Under the pieces are notes generated by a model. The model saw only the letters and a program-made list of their open reading frames with translations. It did no database searches and was not told where the DNA came from. A stretch of 64,000 nucleotides of DNA from Eudorina sp. 2006-703-Eu-15 (lineage: Eukaryota; Chlorophyta; Chlorophyceae; Chlamydomonadales; Volvocaceae): positions 372,001-436,000 of the forward strand of contig BDSI01000096.1 of NCBI GenBank assembly GCA_003117195.1, given 5' to 3'. Below, one piece after another: positions 38,801-51,200 of this stretch. Position 1 is the stretch's first letter; each line of letters starts with the position of its first letter. The translations under genes and the position numbers were made by a program.

Positions 38801-39292
38801 CGACCGCAACCCACCCACCGCCACCCGCCCCTCCCGATGGCCGCCAAGGCCTTCGTCCCCACCCTTCCCCCGCACCCCCCCCCCCTCACCTGCTCGCAGA
38901 AGCGCAGTTTCATTCCATCTACCCATTCCCCTCACCCCGGCCCTTTTCCGCACCTGCGCCCTTTATCCCCCCCTTCCTCTGCGGCTGGTTTCCTTTTCAA
39001 CCCCCTCCCCCCCCTTTCTCCCCTCCCCCCCTTTTCTCCCCTTTCTCCCCCCCCCCTCGCGGCCGGCGGCCCCCCACCTCGCACAGGGAGCGAGCTGTGC
39101 CCCACCGACACCCGGTTGCTGACTCAGCAGGGCGGCTGCCTGGTGTTCGCGGGAACCCAGGTGGTTTACAAGCACGTGGACAGCGGCATCCTCAGGTACA
39201 CGGACGTGGACGCCATCCTAAAGGCGGCGCTGGGCGCGGACTACGCGCCCACCACCTCGGTGGCGGCGGCGATGGAGGTGATGGAGGAGTGA
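35879..39292 (+). CDS. Plastid thioredoxin-fold protein, AhpC/TSA-like
   Basis: A peroxiredoxin-like (AhpC/TSA-related) protein, probably in the chloroplast stroma. Seven exons, all in phase, 288 aa: 35879-36000, 36071-36131, 36347-36433, 36760-36831, 37492-37665, 38323-38467, 39087-39292. The first ~33 residues are rich in Arg, Ser, Val and Ala and end VTVQASA, a typical transit peptide with a VQA-S-type cleavage site. Then come VAYKASSGNPVELTNLWE, AVVPFLTHFADLSSWEFA, SGVRVITVGLGSVQNAQEFA, and GGCLVFAGTQVVYKHVDSG near the end, as in plastid and cyanobacterial AhpC/TSA-like proteins. The strand-helix site that carries the catalytic Cys (or CxxC) in active relatives reads THFADLSSWEF, with no cysteine. 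Peroxidase activity is therefore doubtful and a scaffold or regulatory role is possible. A plus-strand TGTAA lies at 40344-40348, about 1.05 kb beyond the stop. Confidence 0.92.
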
Positions 39293-41800
39293 GGCAGCAG
39301 GCAGGCAGGGCGAGGGAGGGGGAGGGGGAGGGGGAGCGGAGGGTGGGGCGCGCACTCGGCACGTTGGGTCCGTCCCCTCAGCCTTCGGGGGCCGGAGTAT
39401 CGCCGCTGGGGGGCCGGAGAACGGCCCCTGGGGAGCGGGATATGGGGGGTATCCCTTGGCGACGAGGTGCAACGCGGCGGGACGGGGCGGGGCTGCGTTC
39501 TGGTGCCTGGGGTGCTGCGGCGGGTGGTGGGGGTGCCGTGGTGGGGGGGAGAGATGGAATAGGGCTTGAGACGAAGCCAAGTCCGAAACAAGCTCAGCCC
39601 GGCTGCAGGTATTCACGGGACGCGATGGACAGTAACCCCCCCCCCGGAGTGCAGTCGGTGCAGGCGGTTGTTACAGTTGTATCGGCGATCTGGTTTAGTT
39701 CGTTGGTGGTTGCGCACGACATTCCATTCCGCGGCGACACGTCGGTGTGACCGGCAGTCGGGGCGGGTGACGGGGTCTCTTCGTGGGAACGCGTTGCGGA
39801 TCCCCCGCGGGCCCCCGCGTTGTGTGCGTGTGTATCAGTCGTACAGGTTCTTCTCCCGGTCGTACATTCCATGCGTGCGATCGGCTCGCAGGCATGAGCG
39901 TGCTCTTGCGCGGCTGGACCGCCTCTAATTCCACAAAGATAAATTTTCCTGTTTCCGTTTGTTTTTGTTTGGCCCTGCGGGGGTTAGTTGCTTTGTGTGT
40001 GAGCCCCTCAGACCGTTTTGACGACAGACCGGCGTTCTGTGTTTCCCCCGCGGCTTGCCTTTGCGTGAGACGCGCATACTCTACTGCGCGACTTTTTGTG
40101 TTTCACGAACTAATTTTCTTTTCCCAACCTCACCATCATCCTCATCATGAAGCACAGAGAGAAATACCCGCCCACGGACTCACACCGCCCAGCCGGACAC
40201 GGCAAGGGTCCATTCGTACTACAGTATGTACGGTATCATAACGGGACCGAGCGCGGCCGCACCGATGGCGGGTCAGGTGTCAGAGGAGTGGTGTCAACAT
40301 GACCAGTTGTGAGCCTCATGTGGTATTAATCCCCTTCCTTTAATGTAATTTGTGCGCGCCCGAGTATGGAGGTCGTCCCGACGGCGTCACTAAGTACAAC
40401 GGTACGTCGTACGCCGCACTCCCGTCCCCTACCCGCCCTTGGGAACGATGTACCGTGCAGGGTGGAAGGATGCCGGATACCAGCAAGGGAATATTCGGTG
40501 TTCGCTCCGTTGGTGGCATGTTGACAGGATTTGCACAATATGTTTGACGATATGGAGGCCTGGGGTTTTGAGGGTGGCTGCGCGGCGACCTGTCCTGCTG
40601 CGTTGTGGTTGCTTCGGGCGCCGCGCCCACCACCGATGGCGCTGTTGGTCCCCACTCGGACGGATGCCTTCTGAATAAATCGCATTTCAGTGGCCCCGCG
40701 GGTCATCGGTGACGGTTGTTGCGGGCCGGGTGTGAAGGCCACGGGGCAGACCACAGACGCGACGCGTCGGCTGCGGAGTCCGATGAAGAGTCTGTCTGTC
40801 TGTCTGTCTGTCGGCTGACGAGTCCAACAGAGCGACAGGGGTCAGGAAGAGGGGTTCGCTGCCGATGCGGCGATCAGCTAGGCCGCTGCGACGGAAGCGC
40901 ATGTCCGCGTGGTGACGCCGAGGGCTGCCGCCGCCCAGGGGTCGGAGTGGGACGTGAGTGCTGCCGCCATCCTGGTGTGGGCTGGGGTACCGCCCGGCAG
41001 ATGTACCGAGATGTGCGGTGCGTGGAACTCGCGACCTCCCGGCGTTGAATCAATTACACAAAGAAAGAACTCACGCCCAACTGGCCGGGCACCTTACCCC
41101 CCCCTTCTTCCCTCCCTCGGGTAGACGGGGCGCGGCGGGGGGGGGGAGGGGTAGGCGATTGATTCCCCGGCAACACCCCCGACCCGCCGCGACCCGCCTT
41201 CCGAAACACCGCACCCGGGAAACCCCCCGACCGCATCAGGCAGCAAGGACTGACAGCCTCCGTGCTCGTCCTTCCCCCGTCCCCAAGTGCGCGCGTCCGG
41301 CCCATTCAGCTCGCAACGGGCTGCCGTACAGCACTCCGGGAGCCAGGGTACGGCACCATCCGCTGCGCCTTTCCAAACCTTGACCCTTGTTTTAAGATGA
41401 ATGGCTGTTAAGCCGTTCACCAAGACAGACCAAGACACCAACCAAAGGCGCATCGCATCTAGGAGCTAAAACAACACAACACCCCTTTGGGGCCCGCTGT
41501 AACGTTCATTCATTCACTCACAACACGCCAGCAAGTTTCTTCGCCAGGTCGTCTACCCCACCAAACGCGCGATGGGCCGCCGCCGGCCACGACACCCCAG
41601 GATATCTGACCGGCCTTGTGCCTCCACGACGCCGGCCCCCGCGCCACCTCTGCCACAGCACATCCTGCCCAAAAGAAACCGACGCGGCGCGGCGGCCGCC
41701 GCAGCGCGCCAACCGGCCCTGGCGGGTTGTGAATCAACAGCAGCTCAAAGAACAGCCGAGTCCGTTGCAAGCCTAGCCGGCAGTCCGCATCCACAACTCT
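39293..41800. other. Convergent intergenic region and 3' UTRs
   Basis: It lies between the stop codons of the thioredoxin-fold gene (+) and unknown-family copy 1 (-). Candidate poly(A) signals are TGTAA at 40344-40348 on the plus strand and at 41054-41058 on the minus strand. A (TCTG)n tract sits at about 40794-40814, and an antisense copy of the GTTACAGCGG element at 41491-41515. No coding exon was supported. Confidence 0.55.
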
Positions 41801-44800
41801 TTACGCGTGCCCCGTGACACCCTTCTTGGCCCGCCCCGCCACCTCCGCCACCTTCTCCGCCCCCGCCACCGCGCCGCCCTTGACGGCCCCCGCCACGTCC
41901 TGTACCGCGTCCCGCACCGCCTCCACCGCCTTGCCCTTGACGCCGCCGTTGCCCACCTTCTGCGCCGCCGAGTCGGCGGCGCCGGCGGTCTTCTCCGCCG
42001 CGGCGGCGGTCGTGCCGGCGGCGCTCGCCGCCGCGACTTGCGCCTGATCCGCCGCGCGCGCGGCGGTCGTAGACAGCACCCCCATCGCGCCGCCGCCGCC
42101 AACCTCGGCGCCGCCGATGCCCGTCGCCGCCGCCACCGTCTCCTGCGCCTTGTCCACCAGATTGCTGGCGGCGGCCTTGGCCTTGCCGAGCAGCCCGGCG
42201 CCGGCGCCGCCGCGGGCCTCCGCCTCCGCCGCGGCCTCCTGCCTGTACGACGGATCCCCCAGGAGGCCCACGAAGGGCGACCAGAAGGTCTCGGTAGCTG
42301 CCGGCAGGTAGCCCAGGGCCGCTCCCAGGAGGATGCGGGCCTGAGGGCGAGGAGGAGGAGCCGGGGAGGAGGAGGCGCCGCGCGCCGGGAAGGAGGTTAG
42401 GAAGAAAACAGCCCAGACGCACCCAGCCGGGGGGAAGGTGGTGGAGCCGGGGGAGGGACGCCACAGCGTGGTCGGGTGTGGTGGTCGGCGGTTGTCGGAG
42501 GGGCCATTGTGTGGGGGTTTACCGTGCAGGCATTTCGGTTTCCGACGGCGCTGTTCCGACGGCGCGTGGGGTCCGGATTCCGAGCGGACCACCGTGGCAG
42601 GCCGAGGACTCGTCGCGGGTAAGCTGGACGCGCGTTGGACCCCCTGCCGCCGCTGGCCTGCCTTCAGGCTTCTAGCTCCTCTGGTTACATTCGTTCGAAA
42701 ACAACACGCCCTGCAACGACAACCACTCTGCTACGATCTGCAAGGGACACCCGTTAGCATTTTGTTCGACGCTGGACCAGTGGCCGGTTGTTGCTGCAAT
42801 GTCCAAACCGGCAGATGGCCGGCGGACACTGTAATGACCACTCCGTTGCAACCACCAAGCGTCCCACGCTGCCCACCCGAAGGGTGTACTCTCCCGGGCG
42901 GGCGGGCGGGGACTATGCCCCGGCAGAGGGGCAACAGCAATTAACAAGATTAGCAACAACGGCAGATACCGAGTAGCAACCCAGCGGCCGTTGAACAAGC
43001 AGCGACGGCTCTGCCGCGCCGTACCGAGGCGAACACATGTACTACCGAATCACTTCACCAATCGCCGCTAGAACCTGACTTCCCTGCTATTCATACTTCA
43101 TTGTTAGAGAAGTCAACGTTTCCGCCCTTCTCTGTTCAACTCCCTAACACCCTCGACCCATCAAAACACCTGAAGCCCTCAACACCAACGCCCAGTCGGC
43201 GCCTCCGACCTGCCCTCCCTGCCCCGTCCCCCGCCCCGTCCGCACCCCCAAACTGAGGTGCTCAGCTGTTCAGCTGTTCAGCTGTCCACCACTCACCGGC
43301 AGCGGCAGCTTGCCCAGGTTCGGCAGACTGCCCTCCATGGCCGTGATGACGTCGTTGGAGCCATCGGGGGCGGCGCCCCGGCTGATGCGCAGGTGGAAGT
43401 CGGCCTGACGGCGGGAAAGAGACCTCTTTTACAGGAAGCGGTACCGTGGTTAAGGCAGTACGGCATGCGATGGCACCGTGAAGTAAGGTACGACACATAC
43501 ACACACACACACACACCTGGGCGGTTATGGGTGGGCTTCTTGTTAAACACACACACGCCGCACCAGCTGGGTCCGATTTATTTGTAGATCCTACAAACCG
43601 GTTCTGCTGCGCCACATCGTGGTGCCTTCTTGAGGCGGACGTGCAGCCATCCGCTGACGAACGGAGAAAGAAAATGACTCTTCCCAAAACCCAAAACAAT
43701 ATAATACACAGGATGTACATGGAAATTGTGTATTAATTAATTAACCGTTACAAGGTGGACCCGTATGTATGTGGACCCGGGAACGCGAGGGGGCAACGCG
43801 TGGTCAACCCTGCTGCAACGAAAGGGGGGGTGCCCGCGGGGCCGCGGCGTACCTCCAGCGTCACCTCCCGCGGCAGCAGCCAGGTGGCGGGCAGCCACCA
43901 GGGCCGGTGGGGCGACAGGTGCACCTGCAGCAGCAGCTCCAGCCGTGTGCGCTTGTCGTCCAGCTCGCGGACCTACAAAGGGGGGGTGAGGGGAGGGGGC
44001 AGGGGAGGGGAGGGGAGGGACCCGTGGATGGAGTACAGGGAGGGAGGGAGTATGGGAAACTGGCAGGCATGTTGTTGTGGCTGCGCTGCTGCTCAGAGCG
44101 AAACTCCGACCGGAATACCGGTGCGGAGGGAGGGAGGGGAGGGGAGGGACCCGTGGATGGGGGGCCGGGAGATTACAACACATCACACATCACACATCAC
44201 ACATCACACATCACACATCACACATTGCGCCATTCCCGGAACACAACATGGCGCGCCATCGCACCCTTTTCGTGGCCGGCACGCGCAAGACTGCCGTACT
44301 ATGCAACCTGACCACGTGTACGTACGGCACCTGTCGTACCTTGTACATCATCGGCTTGATCTCGACGTCCGCCAGGATCCACTTGACGGCGTACTCGGCC
44401 ACCCGGACGTTGTCGCGGCCCTGATGGGGAGGTGCACAGCGGCGGCCGTTCAGGGCTTGGGTAGATCCGAGCGGGGTTTCGCCTCTAGGGTGGGTTGACA
44501 TGCGTCGATGCCGTTCATGCGACCCATTTGATGATTGCCGTGCAGGTCGTCGTCGTATTGGTCTCATGGAAGGGCTCACAGAACAGAAATAACCCCGCCA
44601 GCCCGCCAGCCCCAGGGGGAAGGTCGTCACCCGAACGCAGCGGGTTCCCCACACCCCACACTGCCACGCGCCCCGATGCCGCCAAGGCGCCTCACCCACA
44701 CACGCGCTCCCTGCCCTCAGCCGCCCCGGGCCCTGGCGGCAGCCCCTCGACCGCAAGCAGGCCCTTGGCGCGTACCCCTTACCGCTTACCCCTTTCCCTC

Positions 44801-46328
44801 CCCTCCCCTCCCCTCCCCTCCCCTCCCCTCCCATGGCCTGGTCCGTCCACCCCCTGTGCGCACCACCGCACCTTGATCTGCATGAAGGGCGAGTCCAGGG
44901 CGATCTCCAGGTCCAGGTGCTCCGAGGGCCGCCGGTGCTCCGACATGAGGCGGGCCCTCGCCAGAGACTGCGTGACCCGGCGCGGGGTGGGGGGCGGCCG
45001 GGTGAGGGCAAAGGGAGGGTCAGGGAGGGTCGGGAGGGCGGGGCAGCACAGCAGGGCGGCACGGTTTTTGCCGTGAAAGGCGAGGAATTTGAACTTATAT
45101 TTGAAATTGTGATCGGCCGAGGGACCCTGGGGCAGCCCCTGGACACAGCCCTGATCGGCGCTACACAGAACAGAACCCGGCGAGGGTGTGTTCGGACGGA
45201 TTTGGGTTTGGGTTTGGGTGGGTTTGAGAGGGACGCGTGCCTGGGAACCCGCGATGCCCGTACAGCGACAGAAGCGCGGCGGTGGCGGTGGCGGTGGCGA
45301 TGGTGACCGTCAAGGGGTTGACGGAGAGTCCCCGGAGCTGTGCAGATTGCAGGGCCATGATCATGTGCCGTCGTCGCGGGCCAGCCATCCGAATTCAGCG
45401 TCCGCGATCCCGTTCTTGCGGGCGGCGCAATGACGGGCCCCCCTCGCGTAGTAAGCGACATGAAAGTTGCAGGGACGGCCGACGAGGGAAAGGTGCTCGC
45501 TTGGAGCACGTTGGTCCCTGGGGCCGGGAACCTGGGAACCCCTTCCGCGGACCCTCGGGATTCCAATCGACCCAATCAATCGATCGATCGAGCTCGCGTC
45601 ACACAACCGCCGTCACGGGACCGCCGCGACGTTCAAAACCAAGCGGCACATTTTCGGAAAAAATTAAGAGGCAGAAAGGACAGCGGACATGGATCTGGGT
45701 TTTCGCAAGCCGAAGCTGCCGGCAAGGCGGTCCCCTGCGGTCTGCGGCGCCGCGTCAGCCCAACCGATCTCCGCCCAAGCCGCGAACCGCCCGAATTATA
45801 TACAACACGACACAACCCTGCCCGGCCTGGCAGTCGCACCCGCGGCTGCAGCAGACACAGCGCCGCGCCCTTTCATTCCGCCACCCACCACCTTTCCCAA
45901 TGCGCGCATGCGACGCCATTGTGAATGTGCCTCCGGGGATTGAGATTCAAGATCACATGAAACGAACGAACAGAATGTATGAGTGAATAAAATGCACCAG
46001 CCAACAGAATGTATGTATGAATAAAATGCACCAGCCAACAGAATGTATGTATGAATAAAATGCACCAGCCATGTACCAGCCGACCCCGACAGACAGACAG
46101 ACCGGTGTGCGTGCGGGAGTGAGTGGGAGGGCGGGTCGCGGGGTCGGTCGGGTCACTCACCCGCAGCGCCTCGACGCTCGTCCGGTAGCGCGGGTTCAGG
46201 TGGCGGTAGTCCTTCCACTCCGCGTGGCCGTGGCGGTGGGAGGGGCTGGCGGCGCCATGGGCGTCATGTGCAGGGGAGGAGGCGGTTCCGATCGCCATGT
46301 CGTCGTCGTCGTCGCGGAACGAGACGAA
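41801..46328 (-). CDS. Unknown-family protein, copy 1 (5' end not found)
   Basis: Family not recognised. Supported exons: 46161-46328, 44872-44967, 44340-44420, 43853-43972, 43297-43404, 41801-42340, all phase 0. They encode 370 residues. Order: an acidic/His stretch (FRDDDDDMA); HAEWKDYRHLNPRYRTSVEA; SLARARLMSEHRRPSEHLDL; VRVAEYAVKWILADVEIKPM; VRELDDKRTRLELLLQVHLS; PHRPWWLPATWLLPREVTLE; ISRGAAPDGSNDV; YLPAATETFWSP; LLGDPSYRQ. A ~125-residue Ala/Lys/Val/Gly tail then resembles LEA or lipid-droplet amphipathic helices. The alternating beta pattern of the core could suit an NTF2/SnoaL-like fold, which is only a guess. A second copy at 55495-60451 has matching exons. A possible first exon ends at a GTAAAT donor near 47369, but its start could not be fixed, so transit-peptide status is unknown. 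Confidence 0.83.
43519..43550 (+). repeat. Dispersed GGGCGGTTATGGGTGGGCTTCT element
   Basis: One of at least six copies (10535, 29536 minus, 43519, 49535, 52443 minus, 59233) of a ~32-bp sequence GGGCGGTTATGGGTGGGCTT followed by CTCATTAAACAC. Most copies are flanked by CA repeats. All but the first lie in introns. It could be the terminal part of a short non-autonomous mobile element. Confidence 0.75.
44179..44226. repeat. (ACATCAC)n repeat in unknown-family intron
   Basis: About seven copies of the heptamer ACATCAC in the intron between exons 44340-44420 and 43853-43972 of copy 1. Confidence 0.9.
45969..46078. repeat. 34-bp tandem repeat in unknown-family intron
   Basis: Three copies of a ~34-bp unit containing GAATAAAATGCACCAGCC, differing by a few bases, in the first supported intron of copy 1, ending about 80 nt before the exon at 46161. 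Confidence 0.9.
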
Positions 46329-48258
46329 CTGAACCAAGCAAGTAGCGCTGATGCGCTGTGACCGCCTCTAAAGCTGTTAGCTGTATTTGTTGGGAGCGGC
46401 GCGCAGCGCTGACAGGTGGCACCGAGCCGCGGATTGGGCTGCCCTTAGGTGGCGCCGCGGCCTGGCCCGTCTCGGTCTCGATTCGAAAAGTGGGCTTGTT
46501 GTTGCGGAGCAGGTTCCGGTGGCGGGAAGCTACGACTTCTGTGTTTGCGTATTCGTTGTGAGTGAATGAGCAGCGGTGATGCCTTCGACGTTGATGAGGG
46601 AGGGGCGGCAGCGGTCGTGCAACAGCTGTCGTGAAGGGAGAGAGCGGGCCGATGGTCGGCGGTACGGCGGCCGACGCGGATGACGCCAATTCCGCCTAAC
46701 CGCTCCGACGTTCCTACGCCCTCTCCCATTCCGACAGACCCACGGGACGCCCTGGACCCGCGCAACGCCGCCTCGGAGGCTGCGATCAGACCGGGAGTGG
46801 CTTGCCCTCCGCAGTTCCTATCTTCCCAAGAACGAGCTGTTTGTTCAATTCAGCAGTTGGGCTCTGGGTTTGATGCCGTATGCAAGACGAGGAGCTGGGT
46901 TCGCATTGTTAAGGATGTTACAGCGGACCCCGCGAGAGGGTCATCGGTGACAGCCAGAGCTTCCTCACCATTCCCTGCACAAACGAAACTGCATGTGGAT
47001 GTGGGTGTGGATGGGGGTGGGCAGCACTCCCCTTTTGGAGGTCGGGTGCTGCGCCTGCGGGGACCTGGACGGCAAGCTAGCAGCGACCCATGGGTCTCTC
47101 ATGGGGCTCGCGAACTGTAACACAGCGTCCACCGTAACATCGCCGTCATCAATGAGGCTCGCGTACCGCGGCAGCACCGCCCTGTGGGGTGTACCGTATG
47201 CCCACACACTTCTACGGCGTCTCGTGCTCTCTTCTCTTGGCGATTCAAGGTGGCCGCCGACTGCGGCGATGTAGGAGGAGCACGCGCTTGCGGAGCCAGC
47301 GGCAGCGAATACGGCACAATACACCGGGGCCGAGGGTCCACCTTGTAACGGTTGCATGGAGGAATTTACCTGTACCCGGACAGCCGAGGAGCGGCGACGG
47401 AGCCTGACCCCGAGCGGCTCCTCCGTTGCGGCGGCGACTCGGGACCCCTCCGACCCCTCCGACCCCACCCGTGACCCATCGCACGGGAGGGGACGTCCGC
47501 CCCGGCCCCCCGCGGGGAAGGGAAAGGGTCACACAGCACCGCGGCCATTGGCGCACTACCGTACCCAAACACTGCGACCCGGTTGGCGACGTCACAGCCC
47601 CCGGCACGATCCCCGTCTCCCTGGGCCCTATCCGATCCGCCCCGAAACCTAGCCAGGCACGCCGAACCCCTACCGCACATTCATTTCGCAGGCATTCCCC
47701 CCTGGATCAGTCCGTACGGGTTCGTAACTCCGTATGCTTTAGATCCGTATCAAGGAAACATGGGAGGCATGGCCCCATGTCCTTACCGAGGAACCCGCCC
47801 GACCTAAACCAGCGACACCAACATACTAATTCCTCGCATGCGTCTTGCACCACCACCACCACCACAGCAGAGTGCTCAACGAAAGCCCAAGAGTGCACCA
47901 CCGACCCCCCCTGGAGGCGGTGCTGTCGTCCGAACGACATGCGGTACGGGGTTTTCAGCCCTCCAAAGGTAACCGACACCAACCACCGTACATGCCGTAC
48001 TCCACGTCCTGGCATTTTACCGCGCACGCGCCCCCGCAATCCCGGACGTCGGCGCGCGGCACCGCCCCCCCCCCCCCGTTTCCCCAGCCGCGGGCGAGTG
48101 CGACTTGAGGCCAGGGGCCCGCCGCGGCACACACAGACCACCACACAACCACACACCGCAGCTCAGTATTTTTTACACACAACCACACACATACACGGCA
48201 CAACCAGACACAGTTCTCGACTTCTCTTAACACATCCGTTCAGTCCCCGGCGCTAAGG
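46329..48258. other. 5' flank of unknown-family copy 1 and 3' UTR of SGNH gene
   Basis: It holds the unresolved 5' end of unknown-family copy 1; a candidate first exon ends near 47369. It also holds the 3' end of the SGNH gene, with its TGTAA at 48173-48177. A copy of the GTTACAGCGG element is at 46916-46930. A 20-bp stretch at about 47329-47350 is the reverse complement of one at 43743. No other gene is supported. Confidence 0.5.
48173..48177 (-). terminator. TGTAA poly(A) signal of the SGNH gene
   Basis: TGTAA on the minus strand, 82 nt past the SGNH stop codon at 48259. TGTAA is the standard volvocine polyadenylation signal, and this distance is normal. Confidence 0.7.
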
Positions 48259-51200
48259 TCACCCCGCCGCCGCCGTCGTCGTCGCCGCCGTCGTCGCGGC
48301 CGTCAGCGCCTCCGCCACCGCCTCCGCCATGCCGCCGGCGCCGCCGCCGGGGTCGTCCGCCAGGCGGCCGCCGTCGTCCGCCTTGCCGTACACGTTCATG
48401 GGCAGGTCCCCCGTGTGAAATCGCCCCACCTCGAAGAAGCCGGTGCGGGGGTCCGACATGCGCTCCAGGACGGTGGTGTCGCCGCCCGTCTCGCTGATCA
48501 CCACACCCGCGACCTGAGGGCGGGGCCGGGGCCGGGGGCGGGGCCGGGGGCGGGGCCGGGGGCGGGGGCGGGGCAGCCAATCGCGTCAAGGCGGTGGCGG
48601 GGGCGGCGACGGAAAGGCGGGGGCGGTCGCAGTGGTGGTGGTGGTGGCGGTGGTCCTCCACCGGCTATCGCTATCGCTATCACGATCGCTATCACCTTAC
48701 CCTAGAGCGGCGGGACCTCACACAGTCTTGCCTCCGAACCCGGGGCTGACCCCGAACAACTGCATGGCATGTACAACGCCCGACCTGCATTTGGTGGGGC
48801 TTCAGGGTCTCTCCATCGTCCCCACCCCTTACTCCTGCGCCCCCCCGGGGGAGTGCCGGCCCCGCTGACCCCCCCCGGGGCCCCCCTCGGCCCCCCCCCT
48901 TCCACCTTGAACTTCCGTTCGCCGCTGCTGGTATCCCTCAGCACTGTGACCGCCAGCAGGCAGTTGCCGGACTGGGTCACATTCAGGCGGGCCAGGTAGG
49001 TCTGGGGGGGGGAGGGAAGAGGCCGTGCGGGGCGGAGGGAGGGAGACGGGGCGGAGGGAGGGTCGTGGAGGTTAAGGGAGACCTGAACAGGGAGGGCCCT
49101 GCGGGAATGAGACCCGGGGAACGGGTGTTGGTGTGCCTGATCAGGCGACAGGAGACCGACCCATCGCCACTCCGCTGCCGCCCGCCGCTGGTGTTCGGCG
49201 TTGCACCTCCCCTCCCTTCCTGGAGCGAGTACGGCATGTGGTACAGAAACAATAGAACACGTCAACACGACCCCCACAGACTGGGCACCTCCACGCAAGC
49301 CAGCCGCTTCCCCCTCCCCCCCTCCCCCCTATTTCCTATGCCCCCCTCCCCCTCAATTCCCCCCCCGCCCACACACACACACACCCTCACCTGCGACACA
49401 CGCTCGGGTATGAGGGCGTCCACCACCAGCGGCGCGCATGAGCAGCCACCCCCACAGCTGTATGGCAACGCAGTACACACACCCGGGATCCGCTCAATGA
49501 AACACTATTCAACAAGTACACACACACACACCTTTGGGCGGTTCGGGCGGGCTTCTCGCTAAACACACCTTTGCACGCACAGACAAAAGCCCCGTGGCCG
49601 CACGTTATTCGATCAGATCCCGGCCTGAACGCGCATTGGACAGTGCGGAACATGCTCGGTCGGGAGAGTGTCAAGGTGGCGATAATCCCGAACACAGACA
49701 ACGCAGCAGCCCTTACCCTATGGTCCTTACGCGACCCCGCCAGTCGGGGCCGTCCATCGGACATCAGACGCCGGAGCCCTCCCTCCGCGGGACCGCCCGA
49801 CTCCTGGCGTTCCCCATCGACCCCCCAAACCCGCTTTGCCTTCTTAACCCCAAACCCCGCCCGCACGACCGCCCCCCACCATGCGACCCCCCCACCCCCC
49901 TACCTCAGCTCCGCCCGGCCCATGTGTTTGTACGACCGCAGGTGCAGTACGAACACCGGTACGGCATCCCGGGGCGCCAACAGCGCCTGGGGCCGCCGCG
50001 TGTCGATCTGGATGACCAGCCGCGGCTGCGGTTCGGTGTCGGGATCGCGCCAGTTGGCCACGAAGCCCCACTTGGGTTTGAGGCGGGGCTGCGTGACGGC
50101 GGCGCCGGGGCGCGCAGGCGGCGGCGGCGCCGCCTCGCCGTCTGCGGCCGGCGGCGCGGCCTCGTTGACGAAGGTGAAGCCGCGGGTGGCGGTGGCGATG
50201 CCCTGGAAGCCCCTGCCCACGAAACACATGGCGCTGTCGGGAGGGAGGTTGCCTGCGGGGTTGGGTCGGGTGCGGGGTGCGGGGTAGGGTCGGGTGCGGG
50301 GTGAGGGGTTAAAAAGAAACAGCCCAGAGGGGGGGGATGAGGGGTGAGGGGTGAGCGACAGAAGGTGGCGGGGTGAGGGGAGGCGGGGCGAGGTGGGGCG
50401 GGGTGACGGGAGCTGCGGGCTCAGGGGGGAGCCTCAGATACCCGGCCTGCTTGTTGCCTCCGCTGGTACCGTAGGCAGTGGAGTGCCCCGGAGGTACGCA
50501 GTCGGATGGCTGACGTCAGCTACAGCCGAGTAGTCGCACGGCCCGTGAAGCCACCCGTCGGGAAGCCCTCGGCGGCTCTAGATCTAGATCTACATCTATG
50601 GATCAGCCCATGTGCACCCCAATGAGCCCAGTTACCCCCCAACCCCCCCCCCTCGTACCATCCTGGAGCGCGTCCCAACGGCCCGCCCCACCCTAGATCC
50701 CAACCCGGAGACAATGTCGCATTGGTTTCGCCAGCCCCACAGCCAATGCGGACCGCTTACCCGGGTACATGGGCGGCGGCAACTCCTTGTACGCCGCCAA
50801 CATGTCGTCAGCGCCCCATGGGTCGAAAGCGACCATCTCCAACGCCGTACTCTGCAGCAGATGTACGACGAGATCCGCCATGACGTGGAAGCCCGCGTCC
50901 CCTGGATGGAAGTCTGCGAGAACGGAACCGGTCCCGGCGGGGAAACCCCTAGATCTGCAGGAGGTTGCATCCACTGCAATGCGGTTTGCCGTACACGATT
51001 TGCCGTACTCACGCCGACTGTTGTGTACCTGCGAAGAGCTCCCGCCAGGTCCATCCCGGGGTCCGATCCACGGCTGCCAGGCGGTACAACGCAGTACGGA
51101 GTGAAAGGTACGGCACGTCGTAGTAGTGGGCCAACGCCGCTGCGGCACGTCGAGCGGGGCCGGGGGGGAGGGGGGAAGGAGGATAGGGGGATAGGGATTA

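Noticed and set aside
44211..45575. 454-codon minus-strand frame
   Set aside because: It reads through several well-supported introns and a confirmed exon of unknown-family copy 1 in the wrong frame.
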